From OM182 bacterium (lineage in GTDB: Bacteria > Pseudomonadota > Gammaproteobacteria > Pseudomonadales > Azotimanducaceae), in contig SHAE01000004.1 of assembly GCA_004213835.1 (NCBI GenBank), forward strand, positions 1 through 43,264: a DNA stretch of 43,264 nt, given 5' to 3'. The notes beneath the pieces were generated by a model. The model worked only from the letters and a program-made list of their open reading frames with translations, searched no databases and had not been told where the DNA came from. Position 1 is the first letter of the stretch. Each line of letters opens with the position of its first letter. Shown piece after piece: positions 25,618-35,464 of the stretch. The translations under genes and the position numbers were made by a program.

Positions 25618-25645
25618 GATGGGTGGGTCTTATGACCCATCCATC
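25618..25645 (+). terminator. Strong hairpin between proteorhodopsin and crtE
   Basis: GATGGGTGGGTC (25618-25629) pairs with GACCCATCCATC (25634-25645) over the loop TTAT, a 12-bp stem with one G-U pair. It lies 13 bases after the rhodopsin stop. No T-run follows, so it may act as an attenuator or 3'-end stabiliser rather than a full terminator. Confidence 0.55.
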
Positions 25646-25667
25646 TCACCTCACATGTTCCGAACCC

Positions 25668-25694
25668 TTTCTGCCAGAAACTTTCTGTCAGACC
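25668..25694 (+). repeat. Palindrome plus imperfect copy upstream of crtE
   Basis: TTTCTG-C-CAGAAA (25668-25680) is a perfect inverted repeat. It is followed at 25682 by the related TTTCTGTCAGACC. Such spaced copies can be regulator sites. They lie between the hairpin and the crtE start. Confidence 0.35.
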
Positions 25695-25758
25695 CTTTCA
25701 TTAGACACTCTCTATGAGAACCCAGGTAACTCACTCAATCCGTTGGCAAGGGGAAGCT

Positions 25759-26733
25759 ATGCAGGATTACCAACTCGCCCAAGCCCTAGAGAGCACAGTT
25801 AACCGCTATGGCCACCAGGCCGACGCACTCGCGCAGGCGTCGCAACACCACTTTTCCAGCAAGGGTAAGCGCACGCGCTCAAAGCTGATGTTCGCTGCAA
25901 CTCCCCGCATAGAAAATTATCAGGCCCTCGTGCACGCAGCCGCAGCAATCGAGCTGATCCACGAAGCCTCCATCGTCCATGACGATATTCAAGACCAAAC
26001 CACACGACGACGGGGCCTGCCCACGGTGTGGCGGAAATTCGGCGCCAATGCAGCGCTGTTGTTAGGCGATCATCTGGTCGCTGCTGCATTTCGATCCATC
26101 GCCGAAGCCCCGGCTATTGACGACATTAAAACAGCCCTGATTCTCGCGTTATCTGAATCAGTAAGCCGCGCAGCGTCAGGGCAGCACCTGCAGCTCACCA
26201 ATGAAACCGGCAGCGATGTTGAAGCCTTCTATGTCAACGTCGCCATCAATAAAACCGGCGCGCTGCTGGCGCTACCGCTGCAATTTGCTTCGCTGTTCAA
26301 TCGCAAAGTGGCATCTGATACCTTGGCGGCGCGTCGCTGTGGCGAACAGCTGGGGCTTGCTTATCAAATTCTTGATGATCTAAAACCCTACGCGAAACCC
26401 AGCAAACTGGCCTACGATGAAGACATGCAAAATCGCGTCATCACCGCGCCGGTCGCCGCCTGCAGTATGTTGTTTCCGCATTTAGATCCATTTCAAACGC
26501 TCATCAAACGAGCGGAGTTGCGCGACAAAGCCATACGTGAGTGTCAGCGATGGCTGGATACCGCACTGGCCAATGCACGCTACGAGACCACCTTTCTCGA
26601 TCAGGCGGTGGCCGCAGTAGTCGAGCAATTTATCGGTCAACGTTTGTCGCAAAAGCTTGCGCCACCAGTACAGATCACACCCAGCTACGCGACTTACACT
26701 GCGCAATCAGCAGCGCGAGTAGAGGCGGTATGA
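25759..26733 (+). CDS. crtE: Geranylgeranyl diphosphate synthase
   Basis: 324 residues, trans-prenyltransferase fold. It condenses isopentenyl diphosphate with allylic diphosphates to the C20 precursor of carotenoids. The first Asp-rich motif, HDDIQDQTTRRRG, is intact (Asp75, Asp76, Asp79). The second is ILDDLKPYAK (Asp206, Asp207), where the usual third Asp is Pro. The GQHLQL and NKTG motifs are present. I start at ATG 25759 because AAGGGG lies 6 bases upstream; the frame reaches back to 25714 without such a site. It overlaps crtI by ATGA. Confidence 0.92.
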   Translation: MQDYQLAQALESTVNRYGHQADALAQASQHHFSSKGKRTRSKLMFAATPRIENYQALVHAAAAIELIHEASIVHDDIQDQTTRRRGLPTVWRKFGANAALLLGDHLVAAAFRSIAEAPAIDDIKTALILALSESVSRAASGQHLQLTNETGSDVEAFYVNVAINKTGALLALPLQFASLFNRKVASDTLAARRCGEQLGLAYQILDDLKPYAKPSKLAYDEDMQNRVITAPVAACSMLFPHLDPFQTLIKRAELRDKAIRECQRWLDTALANARYETTFLDQAVAAVVEQFIGQRLSQKLAPPVQITPSYATYTAQSAARVEAV

Positions 26734-28226
26734 GTGAACATGTCATCGTCATTGGCAGCGGTTTTGGCGGACTCGCCAGCGCACTGCGTGCCCGCAAGAT
26801 GGGCTTCGATGTCACCGTAATAGAGCGCTTGGATCAACTTGGCGGTCGCGCCCAAACTTTCGAGCGCGATGGCTTCGTCTTTGACGCCGGACCCACCGTG
26901 ATTACTGCGCCCTTTCTCTTCAATGAGCTGTTTGAGCTTTTCGATCGCAAGATCGAGGACTACGTTGAGATCTTGCCAGTAACGCCTTGGTATCGATACG
27001 AGTTCAACGACGGCACGCACCTGAACTACGGCGGCAGCGTCGACGATACGCTGAAAGAAATCGAACGCATCAATCCTGCCGACGTCGACGGCTACAAAAA
27101 ACTGCTGGCCCACTCGGAAAAGATTTTCGATGTTGGCTTTAGCCAGCTTGCCCACGTGCCCTTTAACAAGCTGTGGTTCATGCTCAAGCAAGTGCCAGAC
27201 CTGATTCGCCTTGGCTGCTATCGCACGGTGTGGCAGTTCACCAAGCACTACCTCAAAGACGACCGACTGCGCAGGGCTTTCAGCATTCAGCCGCTGTTGG
27301 TGGGTGGCAATCCGTTTTCCACCACCAGCATCTACTCCTTGATCCATTACTTAGAGCGCCGCTGGGGCGTGCACTTTCCTCGCGGTGGTACCGGTGCGCT
27401 GGTCAAGGCGCTGGGCAAACTGATGGTCGAGCAAGGCATTGACATCAAACTGAATCAAAGCGTCGCACAGATACAAATCGAGCAAGGTCAGGCGACTGGC
27501 GTCGTGCTTGCCGACGGCTCTACCCTCAAAGCCGATAAGGTCATTTGTAACGGCGACCCGGCCTATACCTACAAAAACTTGATTGATTCCGTCCATCGCA
27601 AGACCTGGACGGATCGACGTATCGATGGCCTGAAGTATTCCATGGGTCTCTATGTGCTGTACTTTGGTACCGACCGCAAATATGACGATGTGGAACACCA
27701 CACGATTATTTTTGGCGACACTTATCAAGAACTGCTGCAGCGTATCTTTGACGGCGGCGCAGTTGGCGACGATCTCAGCCTGTACCTTCATCGACCCACC
27801 GCCACTGACCCCGCACTGGCACCGCAGGGCAAGGACGCATTTTATGTGTTAGCGCCGGTACCGAATTTGAAGCGCGATGACTGGCACACTGTTAAAGCTC
27901 AGGTGAAAGAGCGGGTGCTGGATATATTGGAAGAACGTGTGCTGCCGGACCTGCGCGATCACCTAGAAGTCTGCTTCGACTTTGATCCCACGGATTTTGC
28001 CCAGCAGTATCAGTCGCAGTGGGGGGCAGGATTCTCCATCGCGCCGATTTTTACTCAGTCGGCCTTTTTCCGGTTCCACAATCGCGCCGAAGACTTCGAC
28101 AATTTGTACTTTGTTGGCGCTGGCACCCATCCCGGAGCAGGCGTACCCGGTGTGCTAAGCTCCGCCAAGGTCATTGAAGAACTTCTGCATCAAGACTGCC
28201 CCGACCTCACACCGGCACTGTCATGA
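26730..28226 (+). CDS. crtI: Phytoene desaturase
   Basis: 498 residues. The N-terminal dinucleotide-binding fold (VIGSGFGGLASALRARKMG, then GGRAQTFERDGFVFDAGPTV) and the C-terminal signature VGAGTHPGAGVPGVLSSAKV are those of bacterial CrtI. CrtI converts phytoene to lycopene in four FAD-dependent steps at the membrane. The ATG overlaps the crtE stop (26730-26733), and its own stop overlaps crtB in the same way, so the three are translated together. Confidence 0.95.
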   Translation: MSEHVIVIGSGFGGLASALRARKMGFDVTVIERLDQLGGRAQTFERDGFVFDAGPTVITAPFLFNELFELFDRKIEDYVEILPVTPWYRYEFNDGTHLNYGGSVDDTLKEIERINPADVDGYKKLLAHSEKIFDVGFSQLAHVPFNKLWFMLKQVPDLIRLGCYRTVWQFTKHYLKDDRLRRAFSIQPLLVGGNPFSTTSIYSLIHYLERRWGVHFPRGGTGALVKALGKLMVEQGIDIKLNQSVAQIQIEQGQATGVVLADGSTLKADKVICNGDPAYTYKNLIDSVHRKTWTDRRIDGLKYSMGLYVLYFGTDRKYDDVEHHTIIFGDTYQELLQRIFDGGAVGDDLSLYLHRPTATDPALAPQGKDAFYVLAPVPNLKRDDWHTVKAQVKERVLDILEERVLPDLRDHLEVCFDFDPTDFAQQYQSQWGAGFSIAPIFTQSAFFRFHNRAEDFDNLYFVGAGTHPGAGVPGVLSSAKVIEELLHQDCPDLTPALS

Positions 28227-29140
28227 CACAGCAACTCGAATACGCCAAAAGCACCTTTGCCGCTAACGCCAAAACCTTTGCCTTGGCGGCGCGCTTTCTG
28301 CCCAAGGCTCGCTATGAGGCGGTGGCGCGGCTGTATGCCTTTTGCCGCCAGCTAGATGATCTTGCCGACGCAGCGCCGGCTGGGGTCAACCACGACATGC
28401 TGGTCAGTATTCGACAGCAAATCTGCGACGGCGAAAGCACGGATCCGGTCATCGACGACATGCTGCAGCTTCAGCGCGACTTCGAGATTCCCACAGCCTT
28501 GCTGCTGGACTTCGTCGATACGCTCATCGAAGACCAATACCCACGAGCATTGGCTAACGTCGACCAGTTGGTGCGCTTCGCCTACGGGGTCGCCTCGACG
28601 GTAGGTCTCATGATGTGTCATGTCTTTGGCGTTCGAGACCAGCGTGCCTATCCTTTCGCGGTGGATCTTGGTGTGGCCATGCAAATCACGAATATTGCCC
28701 GAGACATTTTAGAAGACGCAGAACGTGATCGGCTTTATGTGCCGGGCACCTTGTTAGACGCGCCAGTGAGCTGCGAAGGCTTAGCGCAGGGCGATGCCGA
28801 CCAGCGTGCCAATGCCTATCAAGGTGCGATGCGCATGCTCAGTATCGCAGACGAATACTATGCCAGCGCCGCCTTGGGTTACGGTTACCTGCCGCCCTCT
28901 GTGCGCCAGGCGATCAAGGTTGCCGCCCGCCTGTATCAGGCAATTGGCGAAAAGGTCGCACGCAACGAGACCGCCTACTGGCAGCGCCGTACCGTGGTTT
29001 CTACCGAACGTAAGTGCCTGCTGATCGCTGAACTGTTTATGCAGCGCATGCGCGACGGCTCCAGCACACTCCAGGTAGGCAAGTTTCAACACGCAGAACA
29101 CCTGCACGTAGCCTTAGATCAACGTCGCTTTACTGCCTGA
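28223..29140 (+). CDS. crtB: Phytoene synthase
   Basis: 305 residues, squalene/phytoene synthase fold. Both Asp-rich motifs are seen: CRQLDDLAD near residue 45 and NIARDILEDAERDRLYVP near 155-172. It joins two geranylgeranyl diphosphates head to head to give phytoene. The start ATG overlaps the crtI stop (ATGA, 28223-28226). Nine bases separate it from crtY. Confidence 0.95.
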   Translation: MTQQLEYAKSTFAANAKTFALAARFLPKARYEAVARLYAFCRQLDDLADAAPAGVNHDMLVSIRQQICDGESTDPVIDDMLQLQRDFEIPTALLLDFVDTLIEDQYPRALANVDQLVRFAYGVASTVGLMMCHVFGVRDQRAYPFAVDLGVAMQITNIARDILEDAERDRLYVPGTLLDAPVSCEGLAQGDADQRANAYQGAMRMLSIADEYYASAALGYGYLPPSVRQAIKVAARLYQAIGEKVARNETAYWQRRTVVSTERKCLLIAELFMQRMRDGSSTLQVGKFQHAEHLHVALDQRRFTA

Positions 29141-29149
29141 TTCATCCTC

Positions 29150-30331
29150 ATGAACCAGTCGCCCGATTTCGATGTGGTCATTCTGGGTGGCGGGATGACC
29201 GGTCTGACGTTGGCTCATCACATTGCTCAGCACAATGCCGCGCAGCCCGCGCGAGGGCTCAAGACCCTTGTCTTAGAACCAAGAGAATCCTACCGGCGGG
29301 ATAAAACCTGGTGCTATTGGCGCCAGGCCAGCACTCCTTTTGATGAAGCCATCACACACCAGTGGTCGCAGTGGTCTGTCTCGTTTAACGGCGAAACTCA
29401 GGTATGTCGTAGTGAACACATGCCCTACGTGCGCGTCGACAGTGGTCGTTTTTATGACATCGCCCAGCGAGAGATTGAGGTCAGCGACAGCGTCACCTTG
29501 CGCCTCGGCGAGGCAGCGACGGCTATGACTGCCCAGCACGCCGGGGTGGCGATCACCAGCGAAGGCGAGAGCTGCTGCGCGAAAAAAGTCTTTGATACCC
29601 GGCCCAAGCCGCTACCCAAGGACATACTACTGCAGCACTTTGTCGGCTGGGAGATCGAAACCGACAGCGACGTCTTTGACCCTAGCACGGTGATACTGAT
29701 GGACTTTGTTAACACCGCGCAAGACATCCACTTTTTCTACGTACTGCCGTTCAGCCCCCGCCATGCATTGGTGGAGACCACGCATTTCTCTAAGGTCATA
29801 CCGGCTGATGAGATCTATGCAGGCGAGCTTGAAACGTATTTAGCGAGCCGCTTCGGTTTGCGTGAGTGGCGCACCCTGCACCGCGAACAGGGGGTGATTC
29901 CCATGCCTCGCAAGGCCCCGGACTTAGCCGCCCGAGCGCACCGGCAGATTGTTCCACTGGGTCTGCACAGTGATACCGTGAAACCCTCAACAGGTTACTG
30001 CTACCCCCACGCACAGCAGCAGGCGCTGGCGCAGGTTCGGGCGCTTTTTGCCCGTCCAGATGCGAACCCAAATACCAACCCACAGGATCACGCCGTGGCT
30101 GCTCGCTCGCGGTTAAACCGTTGGCTCGATGCGGTATTTATTGGCTTTTTAGAGGAGCATCCTGAACGCGCTGGCGAAATTTTTTACCGCCTGTTCAGTC
30201 GGGTTCCCAGCAATGCCTTAGTGCGCTTTCTCAGCGATCAGGCCAGACCCACCGACGTGATCCGCGTGATGACCGCACTGCCCATGGGGGCCTTTATTCG
30301 CCAAACTTTCCGCCATGTTGTCAGCGCTTAG
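29150..30331 (+). CDS. crtY: Lycopene beta-cyclase
   Basis: 393 residues, CrtY-type flavoprotein. It has the N-terminal VVILGGGMTGLTLAHHI nucleotide-binding motif, RRDKTWCYWR typical of CrtY, FVNTAQDIHFFYVLPFSPRH in the middle, and PSTGYCYPHAQQQA in the second half. It closes both ends of lycopene to give beta-carotene, the direct precursor of retinal. Its last 17 bases overlap the blh start in another frame. Confidence 0.92.
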   Translation: MNQSPDFDVVILGGGMTGLTLAHHIAQHNAAQPARGLKTLVLEPRESYRRDKTWCYWRQASTPFDEAITHQWSQWSVSFNGETQVCRSEHMPYVRVDSGRFYDIAQREIEVSDSVTLRLGEAATAMTAQHAGVAITSEGESCCAKKVFDTRPKPLPKDILLQHFVGWEIETDSDVFDPSTVILMDFVNTAQDIHFFYVLPFSPRHALVETTHFSKVIPADEIYAGELETYLASRFGLREWRTLHREQGVIPMPRKAPDLAARAHRQIVPLGLHSDTVKPSTGYCYPHAQQQALAQVRALFARPDANPNTNPQDHAVAARSRLNRWLDAVFIGFLEEHPERAGEIFYRLFSRVPSNALVRFLSDQARPTDVIRVMTALPMGAFIRQTFRHVVSA

Positions 30332-31181
30332 ACCCTTCGGTCTGTTCCTTGGCGGTGCGGTGCTGGTGTTAGCGCTCGGCTTTCTCACTGGCAGCGCCGA
30401 CTTCGAGTTTATCGGGGTATTGAGTTTGCTGATTTTGCTTGCCGGCCTACCCCACGGCGCATTCGACTACTACCTGTTAGCCGCCCATTACCGAGGCGCC
30501 CAGCTTGCTGGCGCGCTGGCAGGCTATCTTGCCTTGATCGGCATCACAGCATTAATCTGGTGGCTGTTGCCGCTGGTGTTCTTGTTCAGCTTCCTGGCTT
30601 ATTCCGCCTTTCACTTTGGCGATTCAGACTGGCCCGGTCAGACACCTATGCACAAGTGGGCATGGGGACTGGCCGTCGTCGCGCTGCCCTGCTTGCTCGC
30701 TCCTGCCGGGGTCGCATCACTCTTTAACGTCATCACCGGTGTGGCTGACCTAGCGCAATTAACATCATTATTTGGTTTGCTGGCGATTCCTGCGGTGATT
30801 TACTGCTGCTGGCCGCGCGATACGGTGTCGCCCAACCCCATGCCAGTCCTGCTTGGGAGTTACGCGCTAATAGGCCTCGCGGCAGGTCCACTGGCGGCCT
30901 TTGCCTGCTACTTCGCCTGCCTGCACAGCCCGTTTCATTTGCGCCGTTGGCGTCAGCGCACTGCCCATGGTTCTCTGCTAGCGGTCTATGCCCTGACCGC
31001 TGTGGTATTGGCCTGCGTGGGTGGGTTGATCTGGCTTTACCCAGTGGCTTGGCAGCACGCGTCGGCCGCCACCATCGATCCGTCAGCCGTGCGCTATACC
31101 TTTGTCGCCCTGGCCGCACTCACCGTCCCGCATATGACCCTGCTGTTCGCCCTGCAGCGCATGGACAGCGCGCAGGCCTAG
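30315..31181 (+). CDS. blh: Beta-carotene 15,15'-dioxygenase (Brp/Blh family)
   Basis: 288 residues, mostly hydrophobic, about seven membrane segments. The conserved His motifs of the family are all present: GLPHGAFDY (His47), AFHFGDSDW (His100), CYFACLHSPFHLRRW and LTVPHMTLL. These hold the iron that cleaves beta-carotene into two retinals, the chromophore of the rhodopsin encoded upstream. The ATG lies inside the end of crtY. Its TAG stop overlaps the stop of the convergent gene (CTAG, 31178-31181). Confidence 0.95.
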   Translation: MLSALRPFGLFLGGAVLVLALGFLTGSADFEFIGVLSLLILLAGLPHGAFDYYLLAAHYRGAQLAGALAGYLALIGITALIWWLLPLVFLFSFLAYSAFHFGDSDWPGQTPMHKWAWGLAVVALPCLLAPAGVASLFNVITGVADLAQLTSLFGLLAIPAVIYCCWPRDTVSPNPMPVLLGSYALIGLAAGPLAAFACYFACLHSPFHLRRWRQRTAHGSLLAVYALTAVVLACVGGLIWLYPVAWQHASAATIDPSAVRYTFVALAALTVPHMTLLFALQRMDSAQA

Positions 31182-31645
31182 CGAGCAATCAAGCGAAACA
31201 CGCCAAACTGATCACCGGCTTCAGCCAGTGTTGGAAACCCAGCCACGATGTCTGGATAGTTCGGTCGGTATTTATCCTTATAGGCGTTAAACAGCCGTTC
31301 GAGATCTTCGGTGACCGGCACGGCATTTAACGCATAGGTGTTGCCGGAGAGCCGCATTTCAACTGCCGCGCCATCGCCAAGACGCTGCACCCAGCCGCTG
31401 GCGCTATTACCAACCACATAAAGCGCGCCGTCCACTTGAACCACCCAAATCACCACCACCCGAGGCAGTATGCCCGGCACCTTGAGCAGTATTTCATCGA
31501 CCTTGGCGGTCTCTGGCCATGTTTGGGGCACTGGGGTCGGCTGGCCACCGATAAAGAATCCTGGCAGGGGCCCAATGGGTGTTACAAAAACCAATATTGC
31601 CAAGATGGCGGTAAGTAGGGCGATCAGGCCGCGGCGTTTTGTCAT
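31178..31645 (-). CDS. Membrane-anchored protein, possible PNPOx-like fold
   Basis: 155 residues. One N-terminal membrane helix (about 5-27, after MTKRRG) holds a soluble domain, likely outside the cytoplasmic membrane. The domain has a run of beta strands (ILPRVVVIWVVQVDGALYVV, GAAVEMRLSGNTYALNAV) faintly like the split-barrel flavin family seen in nitroreductase/quinone-reductase relatives; this is a weak guess. ATG 31645 has GGGAA upstream and starts right at the anchor. It is convergent with blh and divergent from the next gene. Confidence 0.6.
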   Translation of the reverse strand: MTKRRGLIALLTAILAILVFVTPIGPLPGFFIGGQPTPVPQTWPETAKVDEILLKVPGILPRVVVIWVVQVDGALYVVGNSASGWVQRLGDGAAVEMRLSGNTYALNAVPVTEDLERLFNAYKDKYRPNYPDIVAGFPTLAEAGDQFGVFRLIAR

Positions 31646-31809
31646 AGCTGTTCCCAAAAAAATTTCCTTCCATCGCAGGGTTACAAGGCAGGGAAGCCTT
31701 TGCCATGCGCATCCGACCAACGGTCAACACTGCACCCTCACGACCATGAGTCTTGACTCGCGTTACCGTCAAAGAGAACCTGCCGGCTCCCAGTCAATAA
31801 GCCTTAGCC

Positions 31810-32979
31810 ATGACACAGACCGAGCAGACCGCGTACACCACCGCCAACTGGAATCAACCGCCCCACAATCGACACAGCTTTCAGCATATGTCCGCGCTGT
31901 TCCAGACCACGCAAATTCGTCGCTCGGGCGACCAAGCCTCGGCGCTTGAGTATGCGCTAGAAGACCTCAGCCAGTTGCCCTACCCGGTATCCAAGAGCGA
32001 AACCCAGCCACTACAGCATTTTCTTGACAGCACCTACACCGATGCATTCGTTGTACTGCAGGACGGCGTCGTCATTACCGAGCAGTACTTCAACAACATG
32101 AACGAACAGACACCGCATCTGTTGAACTCGGTGTCAAAATCCTTCGTCGGTATGTTGGCGGGTATCGCCGTCGACGACGGTGCCTTGGTCGCCGATAGCT
32201 TAGTGAGCGATTACTTACCCCAGCTTGCCGACAGCGCATTTCGACACACGACCGTGCAAACCGCCTTAGATATGACCGCAGCGGTAGCGTACTCAGAGGA
32301 CTACGATCAACGTGGCGATGATTTTTGGCATGAGGCCGCGGTAGTGGGCTGGCGTCCCGACCTACAAACCGACACGTCGCCGCGCTCCTTGCTCGACTAC
32401 TGCCAACAGCGCAGCCAAACCGAACAAGACGAAGGCGCGCACTTTCACTACCGCACGGTACTCACCAACCTGTGCGCGGCGGTTATTGAGTCCGCTGTTG
32501 GTCAGCCTTTCGCTGACTATTTTTCGCAGCGGCTGTGGCAACCCCTTGGCTGCGAGCAAGACGCAAACGTGGTGGTCGATCCGACTGGCCTGCCGTACAT
32601 GGGGGCAGGGATGAGTGCCTGCGCTCGAGACCTCGCACGCTTTGGTGAGCTACTGCGTAACGATGGCTTTTACAACGGCGCGCGGATCGTGCCTGCCAGT
32701 TGGGTGCGCGATACGCGCCTAGGTAATGATCAGGTGCGGCAGCTGTTCGCTGCCAGCGAGTATCGAGGCTTGTTGCCGAACGGCCACTATCGTAATCAGG
32801 TGTGGGCGGACCCAACTGCACAAGAGATCATGTGCATTGGTATTCACGGCCAGTCCATTTACGTCGACCGCGCCAAGGCGCTGGTTTGCGTCAAACTCTC
32901 TTCTCATCCACATCCCACAGATTTGTCCTTATACGGCACCACCTATCGAGCGCTTCGCGCCTTGGCTGCCCAGCGATGA
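31810..32979 (+). CDS. Beta-lactamase-fold serine hydrolase
   Basis: 389 residues, class C beta-lactamase/esterase fold. The catalytic SxxK is Ser107-Val-Ser-Lys110 (LLNSVSKSF). Tyr214 in HFHYRTVLTN takes the place of the YxN tyrosine, and GIHGQSIYVD the KTG-like strand. The arrangement resembles 6-aminohexanoate-dimer hydrolase (NylB) and related esterases more than true lactamases. There is no signal peptide, which also argues against a lactamase. The ribosome site is weak. Substrate unknown. Confidence 0.82.
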   Translation: MTQTEQTAYTTANWNQPPHNRHSFQHMSALFQTTQIRRSGDQASALEYALEDLSQLPYPVSKSETQPLQHFLDSTYTDAFVVLQDGVVITEQYFNNMNEQTPHLLNSVSKSFVGMLAGIAVDDGALVADSLVSDYLPQLADSAFRHTTVQTALDMTAAVAYSEDYDQRGDDFWHEAAVVGWRPDLQTDTSPRSLLDYCQQRSQTEQDEGAHFHYRTVLTNLCAAVIESAVGQPFADYFSQRLWQPLGCEQDANVVVDPTGLPYMGAGMSACARDLARFGELLRNDGFYNGARIVPASWVRDTRLGNDQVRQLFAASEYRGLLPNGHYRNQVWADPTAQEIMCIGIHGQSIYVDRAKALVCVKLSSHPHPTDLSLYGTTYRALRALAAQR

Positions 32980-33012
32980 GTTGCGTCATGTTGCAATATA
33001 CGAGTGTCGCCA

Positions 33013-35448
33013 ATGCGCGCCGCTGAGATTGGATCTGCCAATGTCATCGTCATCGGCGGTGGCATCGTCGGCTGCTCTATCGCCTATCACCTGACCCAGC
33101 TCGGCGTCAGCGATGTGGTTTTGCTGGAGCGCAAAAAACTCACCAGCGGCACCACCTGGCATGCCGCAGGATTGGTTGCGCAGTTGCGGGCATCGCAAAA
33201 CATGACGCGCCTGTCGCGTTACTCCACGGAACTGTTTGCCGAGCTGGCCAAGCACACTGGGCAAGAAACCGGCTACCAGCAAACGGGTTCCATGACCCTG
33301 GCCCTGCACGCCGAACGGTTGGAAGAACTCAAGCGCCAAGCCACCATGGCCAACGCCTTTGGGGTGCACTGCGAGCTGATCGATGCGGCCTTTGTGCACG
33401 AGCAGTGGCCGGGGATTCAAACCGAAGACTTATGTGGCGGGGTTTATCTGCCCGGCGACGGGCAAACCAACCCGGTCGATACCACGCTGGCGCTGGCAAA
33501 GGGCGCCCGTCAGGGTGGCGCGCAAATCTTTGAAGACACCAAGGTGGCGCGGCTGGCGATTGAAAACGGCCAAGCGGTGGGGGCCTATTTAGACGACGGC
33601 ACGTTGCTCGCTGCCAAGCAAGTCGTCCTTGCTGGCGGCATGTGGTCCCGCGAATTTGCCGCTCAACATGATGTTCATCTGCCCCTACATGCCGCCGAGC
33701 ATTTCTATTTGGTCACCGAGCCGCTGCAATCCTTTACTACCGTGCGACCAACCCTGCGCGTGCCCGACGAACAGGTCTACTACAAGTACGATGCAGGCAA
33801 GCTTCTGCTGGGCTGCTTCGAGCTGGAGGCTAAGCCTTGGGGTATGGAGGGTATTGCAGAAGATTTTTGCTTCGACGCCCTACCCGATGACTTCGCCCAC
33901 TTTGAACCCATACTCGACACAGCCATCCAGCGGTTTCCCGAACTTGCCGATGCTGGCATCAACCTGTTCTTTAATGGGCCGGAAAGCTTCACCGCAGACG
34001 ACCGTTATCTGCTTGGGCCAACGCCAGAACTGGACAACCTCTTTGTGGCCTGCGGCTTCAATTCCATTGGCATCCAATCCGCTGGCGGCGCTGGTAAAGT
34101 CTTGGCCCAGTGGATGCACGAAGGCATGCCGCCCATGGATCTTTGGGATGTAGACGTGCGCCGCACATTCCCCTTTCAAAGCCAGAGCGACTTTTTGTTT
34201 GAACGCACCAAGGAGACCTTGGGGCTGCTCTACGATATGCACTGGCCACACCGCCAATATGCGACCAGTCGCGGCATTCGACTGAGCCCGCTACATGATT
34301 GTGTACTGGCACAGGGTGCGGTGATGGGCGAGTTGGCCGGCTGGGAGCGGCCCAATTGGTACGCCGAAACCGAACCCGCCGAGTATCAATACACTTATGG
34401 CAAACCCAACTGGTTTGAGGCCTGCCAACGAGAGTGCGACGCTATCGCCGAGGATGTGGCTTTATTTGATCAATCCAGCTACCCCATTTTTCACGTGGCG
34501 GGCCCCCAGGCGCTGGCTTGCCTACAGCATGTCTGCGCCAACAATGTCGATGTCGTCGTCGGCAAAATTGTCTATACCCAGTGGCTCAATGAAGCTGGCG
34601 GTATCGAAGCCGATGTGACCATCACTCGACTGGCGACAGATCGCTTCATGATCGTCAGCGCCTGCGTCAGCGAACGCAGAGATTGGTTTTGGTTGAGCAA
34701 GCGCGCTGCGCGGTTTGATTGTGACGTCAGCCAAGATCGCGAGACCGCCATCATCGGTGTCATGGGACCCAAGTCGACCCGGCTGCTGACGGCGATTTGT
34801 GATGATCCTGATCAAGCCGAACGGATCGACTACTACACATCCGCTCTGCTCACCGCGGGGGATATCACATTTCGTGCCAATCGACTCAGCTATGTGGGTG
34901 AGCGCGGTTTTGAACTGTATCTGCCTGCCCACAAGGCAACGAAACTGTGGCAACGACTGCTGGGCGCCGGCGCACCACTGAACATTCGCGCTGCGGGGTT
35001 TCATGCCATGAACGCCTGCCGCATGGAGAAGGGATATCGGCACTGGGGAGACGACATCCACGATCACATCACGCCGCTGCAGGCGGGCCTTGGCTTCGCC
35101 ACCGCGAAAGACAAGACAGGCTACCTCGGCCAACCGATCATCGATGCCCAGCGCGGGGTGCAGACGCGCCGCCTAGTGAGCCTGGCCATCGAGTCCGCTG
35201 ACGCGCCATTCATGCTGCATGACGAACCGATACTGCGAAACGGCATCGCCGTCGGTCTGACCACCTCAGCCGCTTGGGGCCACCGCGTGAACAAAAGCCT
35301 CGCCATGGCAGAAGTCCACAATGCACAGGGCGTGACAGGTGCGTGGCTCAAAGAGGGCAACTTCGAGGTGGAAGTTGCCCTGCAGCGATACCCCATAACC
35401 GTTCAGTTGGGGCCCTTTTATGACCCCAAAAGTGAGCGTATGAAATAA
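33013..35448 (+). CDS. Dimethylglycine/sarcosine dehydrogenase-like FAD oxidase-GcvT fusion
   Basis: 811 residues in two parts. Residues 1-380 form a DAO-type FAD domain ([17 protein letters not shown], then TTWHAAGL, whose His50 is at the site of covalent flavin attachment in dimethylglycine and sarcosine dehydrogenases). Residues about 420-800 form a GcvT-like tetrahydrofolate-binding aminomethyltransferase domain ([42 protein letters not shown]). Such fusions strip N-methyl groups and pass the one-carbon unit to folate. The start may be ATG 33013 or GTG 33004; neither has a strong ribosome site. Confidence 0.87.
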   Translation: MRAAEIGSANVIVIGGGIVGCSIAYHLTQLGVSDVVLLERKKLTSGTTWHAAGLVAQLRASQNMTRLSRYSTELFAELAKHTGQETGYQQTGSMTLALHAERLEELKRQATMANAFGVHCELIDAAFVHEQWPGIQTEDLCGGVYLPGDGQTNPVDTTLALAKGARQGGAQIFEDTKVARLAIENGQAVGAYLDDGTLLAAKQVVLAGGMWSREFAAQHDVHLPLHAAEHFYLVTEPLQSFTTVRPTLRVPDEQVYYKYDAGKLLLGCFELEAKPWGMEGIAEDFCFDALPDDFAHFEPILDTAIQRFPELADAGINLFFNGPESFTADDRYLLGPTPELDNLFVACGFNSIGIQSAGGAGKVLAQWMHEGMPPMDLWDVDVRRTFPFQSQSDFLFERTKETLGLLYDMHWPHRQYATSRGIRLSPLHDCVLAQGAVMGELAGWERPNWYAETEPAEYQYTYGKPNWFEACQRECDAIAEDVALFDQSSYPIFHVAGPQALACLQHVCANNVDVVVGKIVYTQWLNEAGGIEADVTITRLATDRFMIVSACVSERRDWFWLSKRAARFDCDVSQDRETAIIGVMGPKSTRLLTAICDDPDQAERIDYYTSALLTAGDITFRANRLSYVGERGFELYLPAHKATKLWQRLLGAGAPLNIRAAGFHAMNACRMEKGYRHWGDDIHDHITPLQAGLGFATAKDKTGYLGQPIIDAQRGVQTRRLVSLAIESADAPFMLHDEPILRNGIAVGLTTSAAWGHRVNKSLAMAEVHNAQGVTGAWLKEGNFEVEVALQRYPITVQLGPFYDPKSERMK

Positions 35449-35464
35449 GGCCTAAGGCGGGTGG

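Noticed and set aside
31810-32979. Antibiotic-resistance beta-lactamase
   Set aside because: No signal peptide, and the motif spacing resembles NylB-type esterases/amidases.
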